DNA from: Arthrobacter sp. SLBN-112
GTDB lineage: Bacteria; Actinomycetota; Actinomycetes; Actinomycetales; Micrococcaceae
NCBI RefSeq assembly: GCF_006715225.1
Contig: NZ_VFMU01000001.1
Coordinates: forward strand, 2,108,001 to 2,172,000
Length of the DNA stretch: 64,000 nucleotides
Direction: 5' to 3'
Shown: piece by piece, positions 32,788-42,015 of the stretch
How positions within the stretch are numbered: position 1 is the first letter of the stretch
How the letters are laid out: the number at the start of each line of letters is the position of its first letter
The notes under the pieces: generated by a model
Told to the model about the DNA's origin: nothing
The model's input: the letters and a program-made list of their open reading frames with translations, nothing else
Databases searched by the model: none
Made by a program: the position numbers and the translations under genes

Positions 32788-33501
32788 ATGCTTGTACTCA
32801 TCGGGGTGCTGCTGGTGATCATTGGCTTCGCCATCCGCCTGAACCCCCTGATTGTCGTCACTGTCGCCGGCATCGTCACCGCACTGCTGGGCGGCATGAA
32901 CCCCGCGCAGATCCTTGACTCGTTCGGCACCGGCTTCGCCAGCAGCCGCTCGGTCACCATCTTCGTGGCGGTGCTGCCGGTGGTGGGCATCATCGAGTTC
33001 TTTGGGCTGCAGGAGCAGGCCAAGATCCTCATCGGAAAGCTCGCCAAGCTCACGGCAGGCCGGGTCCTCCTGGGCTACCTGGCCGTCCGCCAGCTGACCG
33101 CAGCCGTGGGCCTGAACAGCATCGGCGGCCACGCCCAGACCGTCCGTCCGCTGGTGTTCCCCATGGCAGAGGGCGCGGCACTGCGCCGCTACGGCCACGT
33201 GCCGGAGCACATCAGCGAGCGGATCAAGGGCCACTCGGCCGGCGCGGACAACGTGGGCGTGTTCTTCGGCGAGGACGTGTTCGTGGCGGTCGGCTCAATC
33301 CTGCTGATCACCACGTTCGTGGACACCACGTACCACCTGCACCTGGAACCGCTCCAGCTGGCCCTTTGGGCCATCCCCACCGCCATCGCGGCCTTCCTGA
33401 TCCACGGCTTCCGGCTCCTGCGCCTGGACAAGCAGCTGGACAAGGAATACCGCGAGTACGAGCTCACCGCCCAGAAGGAAACCGCAGGAGAAGCCAAATG
33501 A
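32788..33501 (+). CDS. DUF969 membrane protein, probable 5-oxoproline transporter subunit
   Basis: The protein begins MLVLIGVLLVIIGFAIRLNP, the family start, and has about six transmembrane helices with the conserved motif AVGLNSIGGHAQTVRPLVFP in the middle and KGHSAGADNVGVFFGEDVFVAVG later. I chose ATG 32788 (237 aa) because GGGAAGGGATAATC precedes it; an upstream ATG at 32716 adds 24 residues but has no ribosome binding site. DUF969 and DUF979 proteins are found together and next to pxp genes, which supports a two-component transporter for 5-oxoproline. The stop overlaps the DUF979 start by 4 bp. Confidence 0.87.
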   Translation: MLVLIGVLLVIIGFAIRLNPLIVVTVAGIVTALLGGMNPAQILDSFGTGFASSRSVTIFVAVLPVVGIIEFFGLQEQAKILIGKLAKLTAGRVLLGYLAVRQLTAAVGLNSIGGHAQTVRPLVFPMAEGAALRRYGHVPEHISERIKGHSAGADNVGVFFGEDVFVAVGSILLITTFVDTTYHLHLEPLQLALWAIPTAIAAFLIHGFRLLRLDKQLDKEYREYELTAQKETAGEAK

Positions 33502-34469
33502 TCAACGTTGAAGCCGTCTACTGGCTGATCGGCATTCTGTTCGTCGCCTGGGCAGCACTGATTGCCGCCGACACCCACCACCCCCGCCGCTGGGGCAGCT
33601 CCTCCTTCTGGGGCCTGCTCGGCCTGTGCTTCTTCTACAGCACCTGGGTCCAGGCGGGCACCGCACCGGGCTGGATCCTGGGCATCGCCGTCCTGGTCCT
33701 GGTGGTGCTGGCCTCCACCGGCCTGCTCGGTCACGGCAAGCACCGCACCTCCACGGGCCCGGAGCGCGAGGCCTTCGCCAAGCGCTTCGGCAACAAGCTC
33801 TTCCTCCCCGCGCTCACGCTGCCGCTGGTCACCGTAATCCTGGTGCTCGTGGCGCCAATGCTGTCCATCGGCGGCACCCCGCTGCTTGATCCCAAGAACA
33901 CTACGCTGGTAGCCCTGGCCATCGGGGCAGTAGCCGCCGTCGTCGTCGCCCTGGTGATCCTCAAGCCCAAGAACCCTGCCACGCCCATCTTCGAAAGCCG
34001 CCGGATCCTCGAATCCATCGGCTGGGCCGCGCTGCTGCCGCAGATGCTCACCACCCTGGGCATCCTCTTCACCAAGGCCGGCGTGGGCACCGCGGTGGGC
34101 ACCCTCGCGTCCGGGCTGCTGCCCAAGGGCTCACTGATCGCCGGCGTGGTGGTCTACTGCGTGGGCATGTTCCTGTTCACCGTGCTCATGGGCAACGGCT
34201 TCGCCGCGTTCCCCATCATGACCGCGGCCATCGGCTGGCCCGTGCTGGTGGAAGGGTTCCACGGCGACCCCGCCATCGTCTTCGCCATCGGCATGCTGGC
34301 CGGCTTCTGCGGCACACTGTGCACACCCATGGCCGCCAACTTCAACCTGGTGCCATCCGCGCTGCTGGAAATGAACAACAAGTACGGCGTCATCACGGCC
34401 CAGGTAGGAACGGCCATCCCGCTGCTGGCCGTCAACATCGCCCTGATGTACTTCCTGGCCTTCCACTAA
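33498..34469 (+). CDS. DUF979 membrane protein, probable 5-oxoproline transporter subunit
   Basis: The 323-aa protein has about ten hydrophobic helices, beginning INVEAVYWLIGILFVAWAALIA, with the segment SIGWAALLPQMLTTLGILF and the glycine-rich MGNGFAAFPIMTAAIGWPVL near residue 235. It always accompanies a DUF969 partner; together they form a secondary transporter related to the ArsB/NhaD-like ion transporter fold. The start ATG overlaps the DUF969 stop (ATGA). Export instead of import cannot be excluded from sequence. Confidence 0.87.
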   Translation: MINVEAVYWLIGILFVAWAALIAADTHHPRRWGSSSFWGLLGLCFFYSTWVQAGTAPGWILGIAVLVLVVLASTGLLGHGKHRTSTGPEREAFAKRFGNKLFLPALTLPLVTVILVLVAPMLSIGGTPLLDPKNTTLVALAIGAVAAVVVALVILKPKNPATPIFESRRILESIGWAALLPQMLTTLGILFTKAGVGTAVGTLASGLLPKGSLIAGVVVYCVGMFLFTVLMGNGFAAFPIMTAAIGWPVLVEGFHGDPAIVFAIGMLAGFCGTLCTPMAANFNLVPSALLEMNNKYGVITAQVGTAIPLLAVNIALMYFLAFH

Positions 34470-34491
34470 CCCTGCCTTTCGAAGGAGCATG

Positions 34492-35571
34492 ATGGACAAC
34501 GATCTTCGCGCACAGGCGGCACCGGACTACGCGGCCGTGGTGCTGGGCAACCTCAGCGAGCCCTTCCCGCACTCGGCCCACCACACCCAGGTCTCCGCCG
34601 CCGACCGGCCCACCCCCGAACAGATCCACCCCGCGTTCTACACCTCCTTCGACTGGCACTCCTGCGTGCACATGCACTGGCTGGGGGTCAGCTTGCTGGA
34701 TGCTTCATCCTCGCCTAAGGAAGCAGCGCCCGACGGCGGCACGGCGGCTTGGGTGGACAGCTCCACCGCAGCGTCGCTCCGGGAAGCGCTGGGCGCCAAC
34801 CTGACTCCGGCCAAGCTGGCGGTGGAGCGGGACTACCTGCTGGCCAACCCGTCCTGGGAGCGGCCGTATGGCTGGGCCTGGCTGATGCGGCTGGCTGCCA
34901 CGTCCTCCGCGTCATCGGACGCCCAGATCCGCGAGTGGGGCGCTGCCTTGGAGCCGCTGGTGGATGCGGTGGCGGAGCTCAGCGTCGCGTGGATGGCGAA
35001 GGCGCAGTACCCGGTCCGGCACGGACTGCACACCAATGCCGCGTTCGGGGTGGGCTACATGCTGGATGCGTTCCGCTCGCTCGGCCGCACCGATGCTGCC
35101 GAGGCCTGCGAGGCCGCGGCCCGGGACTGGTTCGGCAACGACCGCGGCTGGCCGGGGGACTGGGAAATCAGCGGCCAGGACTTCCTCTCCGCCGGCTTCA
35201 GCGAGGCCGACCTGATGCGCCGCGTCCTTCCCGCAGATGAGTTCGCCGCCTGGTTTGCCGGGTTCCTGCCCGGGCTGTCCACAGAGTCGCGTATCCTGCA
35301 GCCGGTGAGCGTGACGGATGAGACCGACGGTTACCTGGTACACCTGCACGGGCTGAACCTGACCCGCGCGGGGCAGGTGGCACGGATCATCGCCACGCTT
35401 AGTGGGTCGGAAAGCCCCGAGGCGTCCGCCGCCGCGGCTGTGCTGTCCGAGGCGCTGGATCCGCTCCTGAAAGCTGGACTCTCCGGGCTGGAAAGCGGCG
35501 ACTTCATGTCCACGCACTGGTTGGCCAGTTTCGCCTGGGACGCACTGGGATCAGTCGCGGCACTGGACTGA
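34492..35571 (+). CDS. DUF2891 family protein
   Basis: The 359-aa cytoplasmic protein shows HPAFYTSFDWHSCVHMHWLGV near residue 45, the signature of DUF2891, and further conserved His/Trp segments such as RPYGWAWLMRLA and YPVRHGLHTNAAFGVGYMLD. The fold is probably an alpha/alpha toroid; the clustered His residues suggest a metal or sugar site, but no activity is known to me. ATG 34492 lies 4 bases after GAAGGAG (ATG 34489 is too close). It begins 23 bp after the DUF979 stop and ends before a strong hairpin, so it is the last gene of the transporter operon and may act in the same pathway. Confidence 0.82.
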   Translation: MDNDLRAQAAPDYAAVVLGNLSEPFPHSAHHTQVSAADRPTPEQIHPAFYTSFDWHSCVHMHWLGVSLLDASSSPKEAAPDGGTAAWVDSSTAASLREALGANLTPAKLAVERDYLLANPSWERPYGWAWLMRLAATSSASSDAQIREWGAALEPLVDAVAELSVAWMAKAQYPVRHGLHTNAAFGVGYMLDAFRSLGRTDAAEACEAAARDWFGNDRGWPGDWEISGQDFLSAGFSEADLMRRVLPADEFAAWFAGFLPGLSTESRILQPVSVTDETDGYLVHLHGLNLTRAGQVARIIATLSGSESPEASAAAAVLSEALDPLLKAGLSGLESGDFMSTHWLASFAWDALGSVAALD

Positions 35572-35587
35572 ATATCCTTGCGGTGCC

Positions 35588-35640
35588 CACCGGCGCCCAC
35601 GGCACGGACCAGTCATACTCCGTCCCGTGGGCGCCTGGTG
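35588..35640 (+). terminator. Long hairpin terminator after the DUF2891 gene
   Basis: CACCGGCGCCCACGG (35588-35602) pairs with CCGTGGGCGCCTGGTG at the 3' side, with ACGGAC and GTCCGT-like inner bases extending the stem. It begins 17 bases after the stop. Confidence 0.7.
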
Positions 35641-35760
35641 TGTATCCGGGAGTTCCGTCGCGTTAGTCTTGCTGCACCACGTGCACCGAGCGCGTGACCT
35701 GGGAGCAGCGGGCAGGGTCGTAATGAGCTGACCGTCCGTCCGCGAGACCTAAGGAAGCCG

Positions 35761-36060
35761 ATGCGCCATCACGTCACAACCTGCCTTTCAGACCCTGCAG
35801 TGGCAGGGGACGCCGCCACCCTCAAGTCCCGGAGGAAGCGGACCAGGCACCCACGGCTGGCGGTGGGGGACCGCGTACGCTTTGCCGAGGGAACCCTTGC
35901 CGGCACCGGCGTGGTGGACGCCGTCACGTCCGACTACTCCATCATCTGGGTCTGGACGGACGAGGGCCAAGGCCGGCGCATGTTCCTGCAGGGCTACGGG
36001 AGCATCGTGTCCGCCGTGGGGCAGGAATCGCAGCAGGAAGAGAACCGGTCCGCAGACTGA
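35761..36060 (+). CDS. Hypothetical protein, 99 aa, SH3-like strand-rich
   Basis: I do not recognise a named family. After a basic stretch (LKSRRKRTRHPRL) comes AVGDRVRFAEGTLAGTGVVD, then YSIIWVWTDEGQGRRMFLQG. The pattern of short strands with G-D-R-V and a central W-V-W looks like a small beta-barrel of the type found in DNA- or RNA-associated proteins. TAAGGAAG before ATG 35761 supports translation. It is monocistronic, converging with the 53-aa membrane protein gene. Confidence 0.62.
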   Translation: MRHHVTTCLSDPAVAGDAATLKSRRKRTRHPRLAVGDRVRFAEGTLAGTGVVDAVTSDYSIIWVWTDEGQGRRMFLQGYGSIVSAVGQESQQEENRSAD

Positions 36061-36072
36061 ACGGTCACCCGC

Positions 36073-36234
36073 CTACCGGCCAGCGGCGTCGGACTCTTCC
36101 TCGACGCGCCGCCTGCGCCGCTCGTCTGCCTGGCCGATGCCGTCGCGGACGGCGGCGCGGACTACGCCGTAGAGGATGTAGAAGAAGATCGCTCCGAAGA
36201 GGACGAACAGGACCGGGCCCGTGAAATTAGCCAA
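36073..36234 (-). CDS. Small membrane protein, 53 aa
   Basis: This short gene starts with TTG 36234, overlapping the TAA stop of the upstream gene (TTGGCTAA), with GAGGAGG nine bases before it. The product begins LANFTGPVLFVLFGAIFFYI, one transmembrane helix, then LYGVVRAAVRD and a highly charged tail with five consecutive Arg and three Glu (RRRRRVEEE). The strong ribosome binding site and stop/start overlap make it real despite its size. It belongs to a two-gene unit with the following gene; function is unknown. Confidence 0.68.
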   Translation of the reverse strand: MANFTGPVLFVLFGAIFFYILYGVVRAAVRDGIGQADERRRRRVEEESDAAGR

Positions 36235-36868
36235 CGTTGTTGTCCTCCTCAGGCCAGTACTGCTGAACGCCGGCAGCGGCGTCCCGCAACCGCCCGCCGT
36301 CGAGCATCACCGAGGTTTCCGACAGGCCGAAGTCCGTCCACTGGGCAACCAGTCGGAGGTCGCCGGCCGGGGGAAGGGGCCAGAGCCAGAGCGTGCCGGT
36401 TCCCGAGAACTCGTCCTCGCCGCCGCTGCCCCCGCCATTGTTCAGCGCCAGGACGGGAGGGTCGGGCTGCTGACCACGTTCCATGAAGACATGCGGCCCC
36501 ATGGCTCCGGTGGTGGCTTTGGAACCATCCGGGAATTCGACGCCGAACATCAGGCCCGTCTGTTGTCCGCTGCCGCGGCGGATGCCCATCCGCGGCTGGA
36601 AGAACAGGTGCTGCAGATCGTCCCAGTCCTCGTCCGATTGATGGCCGCGGCGGAAAAGCCAGGACAAGCTGAATACGCAGCCGGTAGAGAAGACGTCGGC
36701 GCTCTTGACCGCCACCACCATCGCCGGAGTCCGGCTCACAAACGTGCCCACATGGACAACGGCCGGCAGCTCATAGGGCGGGGCGGCGGCCCACGGCGGC
36801 GGGACGTATCGCTGTGAGCGCGGCCGGGGTGGCAGGGGAGGGACGGGAAAGTCCTGGAAGAACGTCAT
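36227..36868 (-). CDS. Hypothetical strand-rich protein, 213 aa
   Basis: ATG 36868 follows AAGGACCACC and gives a protein starting TFFQDFPVPPLPPRPRSQRY, a proline-rich opening, then an alternating strand pattern (VVHVGTFVSRTPAMVVAVKS, SWLFRRGHQSDEDWDDL, GLMFGVEFPDGSKA) and the segment FSGTGTLWLWPLPPAGDLRL. The latter, G-x-L-x-L-W-P-L-P-P, is a pattern I have seen in uncharacterised actinobacterial proteins but cannot name. The frame stays open to 37048 without a ribosome binding site. It overlaps the small membrane protein gene by 8 bp and the two products probably act together. Confidence 0.7.
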   Translation of the reverse strand: MTFFQDFPVPPLPPRPRSQRYVPPPWAAAPPYELPAVVHVGTFVSRTPAMVVAVKSADVFSTGCVFSLSWLFRRGHQSDEDWDDLQHLFFQPRMGIRRGSGQQTGLMFGVEFPDGSKATTGAMGPHVFMERGQQPDPPVLALNNGGGSGGEDEFSGTGTLWLWPLPPAGDLRLVAQWTDFGLSETSVMLDGGRLRDAAAGVQQYWPEEDNNVG

Positions 36869-37105
36869 GGTGGTCCTTGGGTCCGCTGGCTGCGACTGAC
36901 CAGCGGAATGGCGGCAGTGCCGCCCTGGATCCCCCAATCCGTCCTTACCCGGCCAGTCTAGCCCTCCGGTGTGCCGCCCTTGCCGCTTGGGTGGTGACCA
37001 GCCCAGGGCTCTCTCCCACCTTTTGGTGGGACAATAAGGGCAGGGCACCTGTCACGGCGCCGGCCCGGCGACGGCACGTCCCGCCACTAACAGGAGGGGA
37101 TCCTG

Positions 37106-37915
37106 ATGGACCCCACCACCGTTGTTGTCATCGTCCTCGTCGTCCTACTGCTCATCGTCGCGAAGATGTCCATCCGGATCGTGCGCCAATACGAGAAGGG
37201 CGTGCTCTTCCGGCTTGGCAGGGTGGTGGGCGTCAGGGACCCGGGCCTGCAGCTGATCGTGCCCATCATCGACCGGCTGCCGCTGGTCAGCCTGCGGATC
37301 GTGACCATGCCCATCCAGTCCCAGGGCATCATCACCCAGGACAACGTAAGCGTCGACGTCTCGGCGGTTGCCTACTACCGCGTGGTGGACGCCGTGAAGT
37401 CCGTCATCGCCATCGAGAACGTGGCCGCGGCCATCGACCAGATAGCCCAGACCACGTTGCGGAAGGTCGTCGGCCGCCACACGCTGGACCAGACCCTGTC
37501 CGAGACTGAACGGATCAACGTCGACATCCGCGAAATCCTGGACGTGCTCACCGTCGAATGGGGCGTCGAAGTTACCTTGGTGGAACTGAAGGACATCCAG
37601 CTTCCCGAAAGCATGAAGCGCGCCATGGCCCGCCAGGCTGAAGCCGAACGCGAAAAGAGGGCGAAGATCATTGCCGCCGAGGGCGAAGCCATCGCGGCAG
37701 CTGCACTCGGGGACGCCTCCGACACGATGATGGCCCACCCGCTGGCACTGCAGCTTCGGAACCTGCAGTCGCTGGTGGAAATCGGCGTCGACAAGAACAC
37801 CACCGTGGTCTTCCCCGCCCCGCTCATGAGCACCATCGGCGAACTCTCCGCATTCCTGGCCCGCGAAAGCCAGGCGGCGTCCTCCGGCGGCAAGTCACCG
37901 GTGAAGGCGGCCTGA
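37106..37915 (+). CDS. SPFH/Band 7 (stomatin-like, slipin) protein
   Basis: The 269-aa protein has one N-terminal transmembrane helix ([18 protein letters not shown]), then the SPFH domain with [28 protein letters not shown] and [18 protein letters not shown], and a coiled-coil with the flotillin-type repeat [21 protein letters not shown] around residues 173-193. It ends in a short Ser/Ala tail. Slipins form ring oligomers on the inner membrane leaflet and often guard or partner proteases (NfeD family), but no nfeD gene is next to it. AGGAGG precedes ATG 37106. Confidence 0.9.
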   Translation: MDPTTVVVIVLVVLLLIVAKMSIRIVRQYEKGVLFRLGRVVGVRDPGLQLIVPIIDRLPLVSLRIVTMPIQSQGIITQDNVSVDVSAVAYYRVVDAVKSVIAIENVAAAIDQIAQTTLRKVVGRHTLDQTLSETERINVDIREILDVLTVEWGVEVTLVELKDIQLPESMKRAMARQAEAEREKRAKIIAAEGEAIAAAALGDASDTMMAHPLALQLRNLQSLVEIGVDKNTTVVFPAPLMSTIGELSAFLARESQAASSGGKSPVKAA

Positions 37916-37956
37916 CCCGTACAAGTCCAGCACCAGGAGGACGCTAAAGTCGTGCC

Positions 37957-38775
37957 ATGACCACTGCTGCTCTACGTCCTGTCTACTTCCTGTCGGACAG
38001 TACCGGCATCACCGCGGAAACACTGGGGAATACGCTTCTGACGCAGTTCCCCGTGGACAACTTTGACCGCGTCACCATTCCGTTCATCACCACCCCCGAA
38101 CAGGCCCGGTCGGTGGTGCGCACCATCGACGGCCTGGCCGCGGCCGGACCCCGGCCGCTGGTGTTTTCCACCGCGGTCAACGGCGAGATCCGGCAGATCC
38201 TGGCCGGCTGCAACGCTGTCATCGTGGACCTGATCGGCACCCACGTGGGCGTCCTGGAAGCGGCGCTGGGCACGCCCGCCAGCGGAGAGCCCGGCCGGGC
38301 GCACGGGCTGGGGAACGCCGCACGCTACCAGTCCAGGATGGCGGCGGTGGAGTATGCGATGGAGCACGACGACGGCCAGAGTCTGCGTGCGCTGGAAAAG
38401 GCCCAGGTGATCCTGGTGGCCCCGTCCCGCTGCGGCAAGACGCCCACCACCATGTACCTGGCGCTGCAGCACGGGATCTTCGCGGCAAACTTTCCCTTGG
38501 TGGATGAGGACTTCCAGCGGGACGGGCTGCCCAAACCGCTGAAGCCTTTCGTGTCGAAGTGTTTCGGCCTGTCCTCCAACCCGCTGCGCCTGAGCCAGAT
38601 CCGCACCGAACGCCGCCCCAGCTCGCCCTATGCGTCCCTGCGGCAGTGCGGCTTTGAGCTGCGCAGCGCCGAGCAACTGTACGTCTCGCACCGGATTCCG
38701 TACCTGAACTCCGCCACCGTCTCGGTTGAGGAAATGGCGGCCACCATCCTGCAGCGGATGAACCTCAAGCACTAG
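37957..38775 (+). CDS. ppsR: PEP synthase regulatory protein (DUF299 kinase/pyrophosphorylase)
   Basis: This 272-aa cytoplasmic protein phosphorylates and reactivates PEP synthase on a Thr near its catalytic His, using ADP as donor and a phosphorolysis reaction for reversal. Family features: YFLSDSTGITAETLGNTLL at the N-terminus, the P-loop-like VAPSRCGKTPTTMYLALQHG near residue 155, and GLSSNPLRLSQIRTERRP. The adjacent ppsA on the same strand, 146 bp downstream, is its substrate gene, so the PEP synthase target is better supported than pyruvate phosphate dikinase. Confidence 0.92.
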   Translation: MTTAALRPVYFLSDSTGITAETLGNTLLTQFPVDNFDRVTIPFITTPEQARSVVRTIDGLAAAGPRPLVFSTAVNGEIRQILAGCNAVIVDLIGTHVGVLEAALGTPASGEPGRAHGLGNAARYQSRMAAVEYAMEHDDGQSLRALEKAQVILVAPSRCGKTPTTMYLALQHGIFAANFPLVDEDFQRDGLPKPLKPFVSKCFGLSSNPLRLSQIRTERRPSSPYASLRQCGFELRSAEQLYVSHRIPYLNSATVSVEEMAATILQRMNLKH

Positions 38776-38921
38776 CGGTTGTTTCACAAACGTGGCGTGG
38801 CACACATCAGGTGGAAAGTCCGCTGCAGACCTGAAACTCTTAGCAGGGTTTTTCTTCCGGCCGGCACCACCGTGAGCGGCCGGCAACGCCTATGCCACCC
38901 GACTGCAAAGGAGCAGCAATC

Positions 38922-41336
38922 ATGACGACAGACGTTCTGTGGTTCTCTGAACTTGGACTCAAGGACCTGGACAAGGTGGGCGGCAAGAACGCCTCCCTGG
39001 GCGAGATGGTGCAGAACCTCACCTCGGCCGGCGTCCAGGTCCCGGACGGCTTCGCCACCACGGCCGACGCCTACCGCCGGTTCCTGGCCGACTCGGGCCT
39101 GGACCAGAAGATCGCCGACCGGCTCGTCGGACTGGACACCGATGACGTGACGGCCCTGGCCTCGGCGGGCCAGGAAATCCGCGCCCTGGTCCGGGACACC
39201 CCCTTCCTGCCCGACTTCGAGGCACAGGTCCGCGAGGCGTACCAGCAGCTGGTGGACAAGCACGCCGGCTCCGCGGACCTGTCCTGGGCGGTCCGGTCCA
39301 GCGCCACGGCCGAGGACCTTCCCGACGCCTCCTTCGCCGGGCAGCAGGAAACCTTCCTGAACGTCCGCGGGATCGACAACATCCTGCACGCCATCAAGGA
39401 CGTCTTCGCCTCGCTCTACAACGACCGCGCCATCGCCTACCGGGTGCACCACAAGTTCGAACACGCCGACGTGGCACTTTCGGCGGGCATCCAGCGCATG
39501 GTGCGTTCCGACGTCGGCGCGTCCGGCGTCATGTTCACAATGGACACCGAGTCCGGCTTCCAGGACGCCGTCTTCGTCACGTCCTCCTACGGGCTGGGCG
39601 AAGCCGTGGTGCAGGGCGCTGTGAACCCGGATGAGTTCTACGTGTACAAGCCCGCCCTGGAGGCCGGCCGTCCCGCGATCCTCAAGCGCGGCCTGGGCGA
39701 GAAGGCCCTGCAGATGACGTACACCAACAACAGCGAGATCGGCCGCACCATCGACTTCGTGCCGGTGGAGGCTTCCCTGCGCTCGCGCTTCAGCCTGACG
39801 GACGACGACGTGGAGCAGCTTGCACGCCACGCCATCGCCATTGAGAAGCATTACGGCCGTCCGATGGACATTGAGTGGGGCAAGGACGGCACTGACGGGG
39901 GCCTGTACATCCTGCAGGCACGCCCGGAAACCGTGCAGTCCCGCCGCGCCCCCGGCAGCCAGAGCCGCTTCCGCCTGAACGCCACCGGCCCCGTGCTGGT
40001 GGAAGGGCGCGCAATCGGCCAGCGGATCGGCGCCGGCAAGGTCCGGATCCTCACGGCGATCGACCAGATGGCCTCCTTCCAGACCGGCGATGTGCTGGTG
40101 GCGGACATGACTGACCCCGACTGGGAACCGATCATGAAGCGTGCCTCCGCCATCGTCACCAACCGCGGCGGACGCACCTGCCACGCGGCCATCATCGCCC
40201 GCGAACTGGGGATCCCCGCCGTCGTCGGCACCGGCAGCGCAACCGACGCGCTGACTGACGGCCAGGAGGTGACCGTGTCCTGCGCCGATGGCGAGACCGG
40301 AAGCATCTACGAAGGCCTGCTGGACTTCAGTGTGGAGGAAACCGGCATCACCGAGCTGCCCGAGGCGCCGGTGAAGGTCATGATGAACGTGGGCACCCCG
40401 GAGCAGGCCTTTACCTTCGCGCAGCTGCCCAACCACGGTGTGGGCCTGGCCCGGCTGGAATTCATCATCAACCGGCAGATCGGCATCCACCCCAAGGCCC
40501 TGCTGAACCTGGACAGCCAGCCGGAGGATGTGGCCGCCGAAATCCGGGATCGCATCGCCGCCTACGAAAACCCCCGCGACTACTACATCAAGCGGCTGGC
40601 CGAGGGCGTGGCCACCATCGCCGCGGCCTTTGCGCCGGAACCGGTGATTGTCCGCATGTCCGATTTCAAATCCAACGAGTACGCCAACCTGATCGGCGGC
40701 CCGGCGTACGAGCCGCACGAAGAGAACCCCATGATCGGCTTCCGTGGCGCGTCCCGGTACCTGGAGCCGTCGTTCCGGGACTGCTTCGACCTTGAGTGTG
40801 AGGCCCTGTCCTTCGTGCGCAACGAGATGGGCCTGACCAACGTCAAGCTCATGATCCCGTTCGTAAGGACGCTGGACGAGGCACAGGGCGTCATCGAACT
40901 GCTCGCAGAGAACGGGCTGCGCCGCGGCGAGAACGGCCTTGAGGTGATCATGATGTGCGAGCTGCCGTCCAACGCGCTCCTGGCCGACGAGTTCCTGGAA
41001 TTCTTTGACGGCTTCTCCATCGGCTCCAACGACATGACCCAGCTGACCCTTGGCCTGGACCGGGACTCGGCCATCGTGGCCAACAGCTTTGACGAGCGGG
41101 ACGCGGCCGTGAAGAAGCTGCTCAGCATGGCCATCAAGGCCTGCCGGGCGCGCGAAAAGTACGTTGGAATCTGTGGCCAGGGCCCCAGCGACCACCCGGA
41201 CTTCGCCGAGTGGCTGGTGAAGGAAGGCGTCAACTCCATCTCCCTGAACCCGGACACCGTGGTGGATACCTGGCTCCGGCTTGCCGGGGTATCAGAGGAT
41301 GCGTCGGACGGCGTGGAGGTTGCCGCTGCCGTCTGA
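38922..41336 (+). CDS. ppsA: Phosphoenolpyruvate synthase
   Basis: The 804-aa enzyme converts pyruvate and ATP to PEP, AMP and phosphate for gluconeogenesis. The ATP-grasp domain is N-terminal ([11 protein letters not shown], then [21 protein letters not shown]), the swivelling domain has the catalytic His421 in [13 protein letters not shown], and the PEP-binding barrel ends with [13 protein letters not shown] and [14 protein letters not shown]. The regulatory Thr419 lies two residues before the His, as needed for PpsR control. ATG 38922 follows AAAGGAG; the frame is open to 38892 but without a ribosome binding site. Its length is close to that of enterobacterial PpsA. Confidence 0.95.
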   Translation: MTTDVLWFSELGLKDLDKVGGKNASLGEMVQNLTSAGVQVPDGFATTADAYRRFLADSGLDQKIADRLVGLDTDDVTALASAGQEIRALVRDTPFLPDFEAQVREAYQQLVDKHAGSADLSWAVRSSATAEDLPDASFAGQQETFLNVRGIDNILHAIKDVFASLYNDRAIAYRVHHKFEHADVALSAGIQRMVRSDVGASGVMFTMDTESGFQDAVFVTSSYGLGEAVVQGAVNPDEFYVYKPALEAGRPAILKRGLGEKALQMTYTNNSEIGRTIDFVPVEASLRSRFSLTDDDVEQLARHAIAIEKHYGRPMDIEWGKDGTDGGLYILQARPETVQSRRAPGSQSRFRLNATGPVLVEGRAIGQRIGAGKVRILTAIDQMASFQTGDVLVADMTDPDWEPIMKRASAIVTNRGGRTCHAAIIARELGIPAVVGTGSATDALTDGQEVTVSCADGETGSIYEGLLDFSVEETGITELPEAPVKVMMNVGTPEQAFTFAQLPNHGVGLARLEFIINRQIGIHPKALLNLDSQPEDVAAEIRDRIAAYENPRDYYIKRLAEGVATIAAAFAPEPVIVRMSDFKSNEYANLIGGPAYEPHEENPMIGFRGASRYLEPSFRDCFDLECEALSFVRNEMGLTNVKLMIPFVRTLDEAQGVIELLAENGLRRGENGLEVIMMCELPSNALLADEFLEFFDGFSIGSNDMTQLTLGLDRDSAIVANSFDERDAAVKKLLSMAIKACRAREKYVGICGQGPSDHPDFAEWLVKEGVNSISLNPDTVVDTWLRLAGVSEDASDGVEVAAAV

Positions 41337-41357
41337 CCGGTAACGCTGCTGCTTTAG

Positions 41358-41401
41358 GGGGCGGCTCCGCCACGGCCGAAACGCCGTGGCGGAGCTGCCC
41401 C
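41358..41401. terminator. Bidirectional terminator between ppsA and a SnoaL-like gene
   Basis: Positions 41358-41376 and 41383-41401 form a 19-bp stem with one G-T pair and a CGAAAC loop. It lies between the converging ppsA and SnoaL-like genes and reaches to the stop codon of the latter. Confidence 0.75.
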
Positions 41402-41836
41402 TCACTGCTTGGACAGTTCAGGAAGCAGCCCCAGCTGGCCAAGAAGTTCCAGCTGGTCGAAATAGGCGTGGTGGGTGCTGATGAGGCCCGCCTCCACCTT
41501 GGCAACGTCGCAGCTTCGCACCCGGACCCGCCTGCCGGTGGGCGGCAGGGTCCCGCCCGTGGGCAGGCTCAACGGCCCGGTGTTTGTGCCCACCACGAAG
41601 CCCTCGACGATCACTACGTTCCCCGCCTCGTGAGTGGCCAACTGTTCGTATCTGACGTCCGGCATGGCCTCCCAGAAGTGGAAGAAGTAGTTGGCGATCG
41701 CCTCACGCCCGGAGACCTCGCCCTGGTCCGGAGTCTGGATCACGGCGCCAGCGGCGTAGCAGCCTGCCAAGGCCTCCCGGTCCTTTGTATCCATGGCCGT
41801 CATCAGCCGGTCCATGACATCGCGTGCCTGTCCCAT
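41402..41836 (-). CDS. SnoaL-like (NTF2 fold) protein
   Basis: The 144-aa protein starts MGQARDVMDRLMTAMDTKDR and has the cone-shaped NTF2/SnoaL pattern: helix, EALAGCYAAGAVIQTPDQGE, GREAIANYFFHFWEAMPDVR and VRSCDVAKVEAGLISTHHAYFDQ. Such proteins are ester cyclases, ketosteroid isomerase-like enzymes or binding proteins; the substrate is unknown. ATG 41836 is set by AAGGAGGCTGCA. It is divergent from a LuxR-type regulator across a conserved palindrome, which suggests control by that regulator. Confidence 0.82.
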   Translation of the reverse strand: MGQARDVMDRLMTAMDTKDREALAGCYAAGAVIQTPDQGEVSGREAIANYFFHFWEAMPDVRYEQLATHEAGNVVIVEGFVVGTNTGPLSLPTGGTLPPTGRRVRVRSCDVAKVEAGLISTHHAYFDQLELLGQLGLLPELSKQ

Positions 41837-41965
41837 TGCAGCCTCCTTGGTTCTGTGGTTTTTGTTGTGGATGCCCGGTTTGGTGCGGCGCCCATGCAGG
41901 AAAAGTACGACGGCGGCAGCCACCGGCGCGATCCCCGCGCCAGGGGTTTCGAGGTGCTTGGGAAA

Positions 41966-41980
41966 CCCCCAAAATGGGGG
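41966..41980. promoter_or_regulatory. C5-N5-G5 palindromic operator
   Basis: CCCCCAAAATGGGGG is a 15-bp dyad with perfect five-base arms. It lies in the divergent promoter region about 36 bp before the LuxR-type gene and 130 bp before the SnoaL-like gene. The symmetry suits a dimeric LuxR-type HTH protein. Confidence 0.6.
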
Positions 41981-42015
41981 ATTGCCGCACTGCCTCCCGG
42001 GACGATACTGGAGGT

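Noticed and set aside
38784..41195. An open frame of 803 codons on the minus strand
   Set aside because: It lies antisense to ppsA, which has full family motifs. The antisense product has no recognisable fold and no ribosome binding site.
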